Positions 7,770 through 12,832 of a stretch of 12,832 bases of DNA are shown piece after piece (within the stretch, counting starts at the first letter, position 1; each line of letters opens with the position of its first letter). The DNA is from Planctomycetia bacterium. GTDB lineage: Bacteria > Planctomycetota > Phycisphaerae > Phycisphaerales > SM1A02. The stretch lies in the NCBI GenBank assembly GCA_005799475.1, contig SYGQ01000116.1:1-12832 (forward strand), in the 5' to 3' direction. Under the pieces are notes generated by a model, which was given only the letters and a program-made list of their open reading frames with translations, made no database searches and had not been told where the DNA came from. A program made the position numbers and the translations under genes.

Positions 7770-8129
7770 TGTGGAATGGTACGGGGTCGGTCTCTGACGG
7801 GACCGAGTTCCGCCTGTGTCGGTTCAATCGAAGAACGAAGTGTTGAGATGTTCATACACCGAGTCATCCCTTACGAGATCACCACAAAGCGGCTGGCGCT
7901 GCTGACTGTCTTGTCATTTATCGCCATCCTCTGAAACACCGACGCCAAGCCACACGAATTTCTGTTTGAACGCCATTTCGGCACGAGCACCCCCTCAAGG
8001 GGCGGCGGGCGGTTGGGGAGACACGTCCGAGCACGCGAGTGCAGGATGTGCCGAAAAGCGCGACGGCCTGCGGATTTCCGCAGGCCGTCGTTGCTTTTGT
8101 AGGTCGCGTGCGCGAGCACGCTTTCGCGA
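7770..8129. other. 360-bp intergenic region between rpsA and the envelope operon
   Basis: This is the only stretch above 300 bp without a supported gene. It holds the rpsA terminator at its right end (8061-8090) and must hold the promoter of the minus-strand operon starting at 7769. I found no convincing -35/-10 pair. AT-richer patches at about 7845-7880 and 7905-7980 are the likeliest places. A small cccctcaagggg hairpin sits at 7991-8002. On the plus strand an ATG at 7848 opens a 28-codon frame ending at 7934, with a basic start and a hydrophobic end ('LALLTVLSFIAIL'); without an SD I do not call it a gene. Confidence 0.7.
8061..8090 (-). terminator. Intrinsic terminator downstream of rpsA
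   Basis: A perfect 13-bp inverted repeat (cgacggcctgcgg / ccgcaggccgtcg) with a 4-nt loop at 8074-8077, starting 39 bp beyond the rpsA stop. Read on the minus strand the stem is followed by GCGCTTTTCGG, a short U-run typical of rho-independent terminators in GC-rich genomes. A CTTTT run also follows on the plus strand, so it could work in both directions. It marks the boundary between the rpsA block and the envelope operon. Confidence 0.85.
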
Positions 8130-9917
8130 TCAATCGAACTTGATCTTGTCGGTGCCCATGGCGCCGTGATCGTCCATGCCGCCCTTGGTCGGCTTCGACC
8201 GCTTTGGCAAGGTGAACGCATCGTCTTCGCTCGGAGGTGCGTCGGCCGCTCCGGTTGCTGCGCCGCCACCCCATTGCGCCCGCTTGAGACTCAGGCCGAT
8301 CTTGCGATCGCTGGTGTCGACGCGGAGGATCTTGACATCGACCTCTTGGCCGGACTTCACCACATCCATCGGGTTCTCGACCTTCTGATCCGAGAGCTCC
8401 GAAATGTGCAGGAGTCCCTCGAGACCATCCTCGAGTTCAACAAAGACGCCGAAGTTGGTGATCTTCGTGACCTTGCCCTTGACGATCATGCCCGGCCGAT
8501 ACGCGCTCGGGATCGCTTCGACCCACGGATCTTCCGCGAGTTGCTTGAGGCCAAGTCCGACCCGCTGCTTCTCTTGGTCGACTTCGATGACCACGCACTT
8601 GACCTCGTCGCCCTTCTTGAGGACTTCGTTGGGATGCGCGATCTTCTTCGTCCACGACATGTCGGAGATGTGGAGCAGGCCGTCGATGCCCGCCTCGATC
8701 TCGATGAACGCGCCATAGTTGGCGAGGTTGCGGACCTTGCCCGTGATGACGGTGCCAAGCGGGTAGTGCTCGGCCACCAGGTCCCACGGGTTCACTTCGC
8801 ACTGCTTGACTCCCAGAGAGATCTCCAGCTTGTCCTTGTTGAAATCGAGGACAACCACATCAATCTCTTGGTCGACCTGCACGATCTCGCTCGGGTGGTT
8901 CACGCGGCGTGTCCAAGACATTTCGCTGACATGGACGAGCCCCTCGATGCCGTCCTCAAGCCGCACGAATCCGCCGTACGACATGAGGCTGACCACCTTG
9001 CCGCGCACGCGGGCACCCACCGGGTACTTGCGCTCGATCTCTTCCCACGGACTCGGTTCGCGCTGCTTGAGGCCGAGCGCGATCTTCTCCCGCTCGCGGT
9101 CGATATTGAGGACCTTCACCTCGATCTCTTGGCCGATCTTCACGATGTCGGAGGGGTGATTGACGCGTCCCCACGACATGTCGGTGATGTGCAGAAGGCC
9201 GTCGATGCCGCCGAGATCGATGAATGCGCCGAACTCCGCGATGTTGGTCACGGTGCCCTTGACGATGTCGCCTTCCTTCACGACGGTGAGGAGGGACTTG
9301 CGGGCTTCGTCGCGTTCCACTTCGATCAGCTTGCGACGGCTAATGACGATGTTGCGCCGCTCAAGATCGATCTTGAGGACTGCGGCTCGAATGGTCTTAC
9401 CAACATAGTCGCCCAGTTCGCCCGGGCGGCGGACATCGACTTGTGATGCCGGGAGGAACACGGGGACGCCGATATCGACGAGGAGTCCGCCCTTGATCTT
9501 GCGAAGCACCTTGCCCTCAACGACATCGCCTTCCTTCTTGGTCTGGAGCAACTGCTCCCAGCCGCGGATGCGGTCGGCCTTGCGCTTGGAGAGGACGATG
9601 TCGCCGTTGCTGTCTTCGAGTTCTTCGAGGAGCACTTCGACTTCGTCGCCGGGCGTCACGCCGCCAGCGTCGTCGAACTCTTCCTTCGGGATCTGGCCTT
9701 CGCTCTTGAGGCCGACATCAACGATGACATAGTCGCCGCTGATCGAGACGACCCGTCCCTTGATGACCTTGTTGGGGGCGCCGATGTTGGCGCCGGCCCT
9801 TTCCATGATGACGGCGAGGTTGCCGTCGGTGGGCTCTGCGCCGAGCGCGTCGCGGACCATCCGCGTGGCGGCGTCAAGATCAAGCCCGATGTCTTCGATA
9901 AGGTTGTAGTCGACCAT
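8130..9917 (-). CDS. rpsA: 30S ribosomal protein S1
   Basis: Binds mRNA on the 30S subunit and helps initiation on structured or SD-poor messages. The 595-residue protein has an N-terminal extension (1-48) and six S1 RNA-binding repeats at roughly 50-112, 132-194, 217-285, 302-372, 387-458 and 474-545. The last four are the most canonical, each with a 'G.V..I..FGAFI.L..GI.GLLHISDMSW' type core followed by 'HP.EIV..GQEI.V.VL..D....KI.LGLKQ'. A charged tail (about 546-595) ends in 'DKIKFD'. Length is near the usual range for six-domain S1. I chose the ATG at 9917 (MVDYNLIEDIG...) because the acidic N-terminus reads as native S1. The ATG at 9992 would add 25 residues of arginine-containing leader overlapping the regulatory gap. 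There is no SD before either start. The gene lies 99 bp after an MFS gene and ends in a strong terminator. Confidence 0.97.
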   Translation of the reverse strand: MVDYNLIEDIGLDLDAATRMVRDALGAEPTDGNLAVIMERAGANIGAPNKVIKGRVVSISGDYVIVDVGLKSEGQIPKEEFDDAGGVTPGDEVEVLLEELEDSNGDIVLSKRKADRIRGWEQLLQTKKEGDVVEGKVLRKIKGGLLVDIGVPVFLPASQVDVRRPGELGDYVGKTIRAAVLKIDLERRNIVISRRKLIEVERDEARKSLLTVVKEGDIVKGTVTNIAEFGAFIDLGGIDGLLHITDMSWGRVNHPSDIVKIGQEIEVKVLNIDREREKIALGLKQREPSPWEEIERKYPVGARVRGKVVSLMSYGGFVRLEDGIEGLVHVSEMSWTRRVNHPSEIVQVDQEIDVVVLDFNKDKLEISLGVKQCEVNPWDLVAEHYPLGTVITGKVRNLANYGAFIEIEAGIDGLLHISDMSWTKKIAHPNEVLKKGDEVKCVVIEVDQEKQRVGLGLKQLAEDPWVEAIPSAYRPGMIVKGKVTKITNFGVFVELEDGLEGLLHISELSDQKVENPMDVVKSGQEVDVKILRVDTSDRKIGLSLKRAQWGGGAATGAADAPPSEDDAFTLPKRSKPTKGGMDDHGAMGTDKIKFD

Positions 9918-10016
9918 GTTGTGTTGAAGTGCGATGCAAAGTGCGCGCCGAGGCACGATGCCAGAGCGCAAGGCGATTGCCGCCGGGACCATCCCGGTGG
10001 CGGGTCGCTGACTATA
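9918..10016 (-). promoter_or_regulatory. rpsA leader with hairpin and possible -10 element
   Basis: The 99-bp gap between the MFS stop and the rpsA start. On the minus strand a TATAGT hexamer (10011-10016) could be a -10 box, but the expected -35 position has no good match. Just downstream an imperfect hairpin (9980-10003: nine paired bases, 3-nt loop, 3-nt bulge on one arm) is not followed by a U-run, so it is not an obvious terminator. The ATG has no SD. A structured, SD-less rpsA leader is known from enterobacteria as the site of S1 autoregulation; applying that here is inference. Confidence 0.35.
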
Positions 10017-11387
10017 TCAGGATGCCGTGCCGATTCGCGCGGGGGTGGCGGTCTCAGAGCCGGGAATCAGCCGTTTCATGGAGATGAAGCCGACGAGCCC
10101 AAGCAAGTTGACGAAAAAGCAGATCAGGAAGAACCACGCGCCGTAGCCCGCATGCGCCATGGGGGAGTACAGCGCGATCGCGAGAAATGGGGCAATGGCG
10201 CCGCGAATTCCGTTGAGTGTGACATGCAGCGCCATGTACTCGCTGTCGCGGTGCGCCGGCGCGAAGTCGTGGTGCCCGAGATTCCACGCCAGCGACCCGC
10301 CGGCGAATCCGAGTCCGAGCACGACGCTTGACAAGTACATGATCGGCATGGAGTGGGCGAGCGTGGCCGCGAAAATGAGTCCCGCCGCGAGGACAAATGT
10401 CCAGCCGTGGATCGAACGGAACCGGATGACATGGACGCGCGTCAAGAGGCGGCTCCAGGCCGGGATGGCCAGCGGCATCACCGCGATGGGAATCACGGTG
10501 GTGACGAGGATCCCCTCGAGGTAGCTCGTGTGAAACTCGTCATTGAGCACAATGACCTGCGGCGGGCCCAGCATCAAGTTGCCCAGGCCAAAGACTGACA
10601 TCCACCACATGAAGCGCGCGTAGAGCGGGTCTTCCTTCAAGAGGGCGATGAGTCCGCGCGGATCCATGCGAGAGGCGACGCTGGCTCGTCCGTCGCGTTC
10701 GGCGCGCTGGAGTCGCCGCTGGCCGCGAAGTCGGACCCTTCTGTAGATGGCATTGCCCGCGAATCCTGCGAGCGCCAGAATCGGCAGGAGGTAGCGAAAG
10801 CTTGCGGGGGCGATGTCCATCGCTTCACCGATGAGCAGTCCAGCCACCGCGAGCATGACGGCTTGGATGATCGCCATCTTGCCAGCGATGAGCGCGCGAT
10901 TGGCCCGGGGATAGTTGTTTCGCCACACCGAGGTGCGGATCGTGATGACTCCCGTCCACGCAATGCGCGCGACGATGACGAGGAGCGTGAGGATCGCGAG
11001 CCCAGAGGGCGAAACAGGGACGAAGGCAATGAGCGCCACGCAGAGGCAGGTGACAAGCTGCAGCCAACTGATGAAGGGGACCTTGGTTCTGCCGTGCGCG
11101 AGCGCTGCCCAGACGAAGCTGGAGAGGTTCGCCACATTCGGAGCCGCGCTCACTGCAGCGACGGCGAGGTCGAGGTCGTCGCCAGAGAGTCCTTCCACGG
11201 ATCCGAACATCTTCTTGACAATGATGGCCATCGTGCCGCCCTCGATCGCGCCGAGCATGAGCGGCAGGAGCAGCCACGAGAACAGTTCGCGCGCGTAGTT
11301 GGCGCGGAGCATCGGCGGCAGCGAGAGCGGGTGGAACTCGCGCACGAACGAGTTGAGCGCGGCAATGAATGGTCGTGCGCCGAACAT
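10017..11387 (-). CDS. MFS-type membrane transporter (456 aa)
   Basis: A polytopic cytoplasmic-membrane protein with about 10-12 hydrophobic segments, split by a basic central loop (residues about 215-250: 'YRRVRLRGQRRLQRAERDGR') as in the major facilitator superfamily. 'ALAHGRTKVPFISW' (96-108) occupies the place of the loop between helices 2 and 3, and 'NNYPRANRALIAGKM' (157-171) the loop after helix 4. 'GHHDFAPAHRDSEYMALH' (371-388) is a distinctive His/Asp-rich loop in the second half. The substrate is unknown. I chose the ATG at 11387, 7 bp after the HIT stop. The frame stays open to 11609, but that part lies inside the HIT gene and is Arg/Ser/Pro-rich shadow sequence. No SD is visible. 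It matches the MFS protein at 3484-4791 in loop positions, so the two look like distant paralogues. Confidence 0.8.
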   Translation of the reverse strand: MFGARPFIAALNSFVREFHPLSLPPMLRANYARELFSWLLLPLMLGAIEGGTMAIIVKKMFGSVEGLSGDDLDLAVAAVSAAPNVANLSSFVWAALAHGRTKVPFISWLQLVTCLCVALIAFVPVSPSGLAILTLLVIVARIAWTGVITIRTSVWRNNYPRANRALIAGKMAIIQAVMLAVAGLLIGEAMDIAPASFRYLLPILALAGFAGNAIYRRVRLRGQRRLQRAERDGRASVASRMDPRGLIALLKEDPLYARFMWWMSVFGLGNLMLGPPQVIVLNDEFHTSYLEGILVTTVIPIAVMPLAIPAWSRLLTRVHVIRFRSIHGWTFVLAAGLIFAATLAHSMPIMYLSSVVLGLGFAGGSLAWNLGHHDFAPAHRDSEYMALHVTLNGIRGAIAPFLAIALYSPMAHAGYGAWFFLICFFVNLLGLVGFISMKRLIPGSETATPARIGTAS

Positions 11388-11394
11388 CGCGCGA

Positions 11395-11964
11395 TCACGC
11401 GTTCGCGCGGGTGACGGCCTCGCGGAGGGCGCGCCACGAGGCGTCGAGCGAGTCAGGGATGACCCGGACATCGCCGATCGTTGCCATGAAGTTCGTGTCG
11501 CCGTGCCAGCGCGGAAGGACATGCGCATGAATGTGCTCAGGGAGCCCGGCACCCGCGGCTCGTCCGTCGTTGACACCGACATTGATCCCCTGCGGGGAGA
11601 ACGCCCCACGGACCGCCGCGATCGCGATGTCGACGAGCCGCCAGAACTCCATGCGCTGCGCCGCCGTGTAGTCGCACAGCGAAGGCTTCGCGTCGCCCAG
11701 AGCGATCAACACATGACCGTTGGCGTAGGGATAGCGGTTGAGCATGATGAGACCATGTTCGTTGCGGTGGACAACATGGTGAGCGCGCACGCCTTCGGTG
11801 GTGGCGCCCGCGACGGGATCCGTCGCGCGCCACGCCGCGAGGAGGAAGTTCGACGACGATGGCCTTGGGGCATCGGTGACAGAAGCGCGTGCGGTCGACT
11901 CACTTGCCTCAAGGTCGCGGAGGTACGCCATGCGCCAGGGCGCCCAAATGTCGCGGTGGGTCAT
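11395..11964 (-). CDS. HIT-family nucleotide hydrolase/phosphorylase
   Basis: A soluble cytoplasmic enzyme of the histidine-triad superfamily, which acts on nucleotide phosphoanhydrides or phosphoramidates such as Ap4A. The triad is complete: 'HIHAHVLP', His144, His146 and His148, preceded by 'NVGVNDGRAAGAGLPE', the usual N-G...G-Q/A-G-xPE approach. 'IMLNRYPYANGHVLI' (73-87) is the conserved nucleotide-pocket segment. 'DIWAPWRMAYL' at the N-terminus (5-15) matches the subgroup that includes Ap4A phosphorylase-like proteins (e.g. mycobacterial Rv2613c); this is from memory. The N-terminal zinc-ligand CxxC seen in many HIT proteins is not present ('SSSNFLLAAW' at about 36-45 is in that place). 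I chose the ATG at 11964, giving 189 residues, a normal length. The longer frame to 12201 overlaps the upstream gene and is not protein-like. The neighbours are the MFS gene, 7 bp downstream, and an unknown gene, 37 bp upstream. Confidence 0.9.
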   Translation of the reverse strand: MTHRDIWAPWRMAYLRDLEASESTARASVTDAPRPSSSNFLLAAWRATDPVAGATTEGVRAHHVVHRNEHGLIMLNRYPYANGHVLIALGDAKPSLCDYTAAQRMEFWRLVDIAIAAVRGAFSPQGINVGVNDGRAAGAGLPEHIHAHVLPRWHGDTNFMATIGDVRVIPDSLDASWRALREAVTRANA

Positions 11965-12001
11965 CGACGCAATCGTAATGAGACGGCAGACTCGAGGCGG
12001 G

Positions 12002-12832
12002 CTAGGGCGCTGTGGCTGGTGCGGGTGCGGTGAGATCCGCGATGGCCTTTGCAGCGGTCTTCGCGGCAGCGAGGCGCGCGCGTGACTGTTCTGCGTGGCG
12101 GTGTTCCAACTGCTGCCAGCGAATGAACTGCGCCGATGGCGGCGCGACCTGCCAAGTGGACGGGTCGTTTGCCACAATGTCCTTCGAGAGCCGCGCGGCA
12201 ACGGTCAGTCGATCCGCGTCGGTGTGCAGTTGCGCGATCCACTCGGCGAGATCATGCTCCGCGAACGCGGTCGCCAACTCGCGAGCTTCGGGGGTGCCAT
12301 CGGTCAGCGTCTTGATGAGCAGTTGCCGCGGCGGCGAGATGGCGCGCTTGGAGTCGAGTCGCGATGCCATCGTGTAGGCGAGCCCAGCAGGAAGCGACGA
12401 GCGGAGTTCGGCGAGGAGGTCGCCGTTCAGGCGGGCCAGCTCCGCCGCAGGCCCGAATGCGCCTTGTGCCGAAACGCCGTGCACGACGAATTGCATGTGC
12501 GCGGGGTCGATACTCGTCTGGTTCGCTAGGAGTGAAGTGAGCGCCATCTGTGCCTGCGTGGCAGAGGCTTCAGCGGCAGGCAACCGCATCGCCAAGGTCT
12601 CGAGGGCCAGTCGCCGCGCGATGTCGGCTCGGGCCTGAGCGCTTCGGAGCGTGATCGCGCGAATCGTCGCCGCCTCGGTCTCGGCGAGGCCAGAGATGGC
12701 TTCGAGGAGCGGGACAGGCGAAACAAAGGACACCGGAACCCCGCGGGTGTCCCCAACGCTGTGGGCCGCGTTGGCAATCGCGTAACACAGGCGCGCCTGT
12801 GTCGCGAGGTCCTGCGTGGGAGTCTTCGTTTG
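12002..12832 (-). CDS. Ala-rich helical protein of unknown function, 5' end outside the window
   Basis: I do not recognise this protein. A GTG at 12733 could start it, but the same frame runs without a stop through the remaining 33 codons to the window edge and still reads as protein ('LATQARLCYAIANAAHSVGD'). I therefore treat it as a partial gene with 276 visible C-terminal residues. It is rich in Ala, Leu, Arg and Glu, predicted almost entirely alpha-helical, with no membrane segment in view. A conspicuous stretch is 'DPSTWQVAPPSAQFIRWQQLEHRHAEQSRARLAAAKTAAK' in pieces near the C-terminus (a Trp-containing turn followed by a basic helix), ending in an Ala/Pro tail. It ends with TAG, 37 bp before the HIT start, so it is probably co-transcribed with HIT. 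Possibly a scaffold or a coiled-coil secreted protein; its N-terminus would decide. Confidence 0.7.
   Translation of the reverse strand, partial: QTKTPTQDLATQARLCYAIANAAHSVGDTRGVPVSFVSPVPLLEAISGLAETEAATIRAITLRSAQARADIARRLALETLAMRLPAAEASATQAQMALTSLLANQTSIDPAHMQFVVHGVSAQGAFGPAAELARLNGDLLAELRSSLPAGLAYTMASRLDSKRAISPPRQLLIKTLTDGTPEARELATAFAEHDLAEWIAQLHTDADRLTVAARLSKDIVANDPSTWQVAPPSAQFIRWQQLEHRHAEQSRARLAAAKTAAKAIADLTAPAPATAP

Noticed and set aside
6882..7934. 350-codon plus-strand open frame opposite the secreted AMMECR1-like gene
   Set aside because: The product is Arg/Gly/Cys-rich without domain features. The minus-strand gene has a signal peptide, an ATGA overlap with its neighbour and protein-like composition.
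7770..8060. Sigma-70-type promoter for the operon starting at 7769
   Set aside because: TTGAGG-, TTGTGG- and TATGAA-like hexamers occur but none pair at 16-18 bp, so no promoter is called.
8166..9446. 426-codon plus-strand open frame opposite rpsA
   Set aside because: It is a shadow of the S1 repeats: GC-rich third positions keep the antisense frame open, the product is a repetitive His/Asp/Leu-rich string, and the minus-strand S1 protein is unmistakable.
9918..9992. 25-residue N-terminal extension of S1
   Set aside because: It covers the leader hairpin and a non-S1-like leader peptide; 'MVDYNLIEDIG' at 9917 is the plausible native start.
11388..11609. N-terminal extension of the MFS gene at 10017
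   Set aside because: It lies inside the HIT gene in another frame and is Arg/Ser/Pro-rich. The ATG at 11387 just after the HIT stop is the natural start.
11965..12201. N-terminal extension of the HIT protein
   Set aside because: Overlaps the neighbouring gene and reads as Arg/Ser-rich shadow; the HIT family begins near 'MTHRDIWAPWR'.

Overview
The window is GC-rich, densely coding bacterial DNA. It looks like an ordinary chromosomal stretch with no sign of recent transfer: no tRNA, rRNA, insertion sequence, CRISPR array or phage gene is visible. A planctomycete (Phycisphaera-like) source is my inference. The main reason is the secreted protein at 4837-5973. It combines an STN-like domain with a 'YPIDDLL...PYFNNAP' stretch and an 'LIELIKLTVEPEAW' stretch, a layout I associate with Planctomycetota. 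The scarcity of Shine-Dalgarno sites and the small hypothetical protein at 1444-1752 fit this, but 16S or marker-gene context is not available here.

Layout. A plus-strand sensor histidine kinase enters from the left edge and ends at 1470. Everything else that is coding lies on the minus strand and falls into two transcription blocks. Read in the direction of transcription, the first block runs from the right edge: an unrecognised Ala-rich protein (cut by the edge), a HIT-family nucleotide hydrolase/phosphorylase, an MFS-type membrane protein, and ribosomal protein S1 (rpsA). It closes with a perfect 13-bp terminator hairpin at 8061-8090. The second block begins after a 360-bp intergenic region: a secreted protein with a possible divergent AMMECR1-like domain, a secreted STN-like protein with a polyglycine linker, a second MFS-type protein, a GT39/ArnT-like membrane glycosyltransferase, and a 102-residue conserved-looking hypothetical. 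That last gene converges on and overlaps the kinase gene by 27 bp.

How the genes may work together. In the second block two junctions are 4-bp ATGA overlaps (5970-5973 and 3484-3487) and the other gaps are 45 and 25 bp, so it is very probably one operon. Four of its five products are secreted or membrane proteins, which suggests an envelope function such as glycan or protein modification, export or assembly. No substrate can be read from the sequence. The first block is mainly housekeeping: HIT, MFS and rpsA run in the same direction with small gaps.

Nothing here is a recognisable defence, mobile or biosynthetic system. The best leads are the envelope operon and its possible AMMECR1-like secreted protein, the linker-rich STN protein without a secretin barrel, and the two distantly related MFS proteins in the same window.
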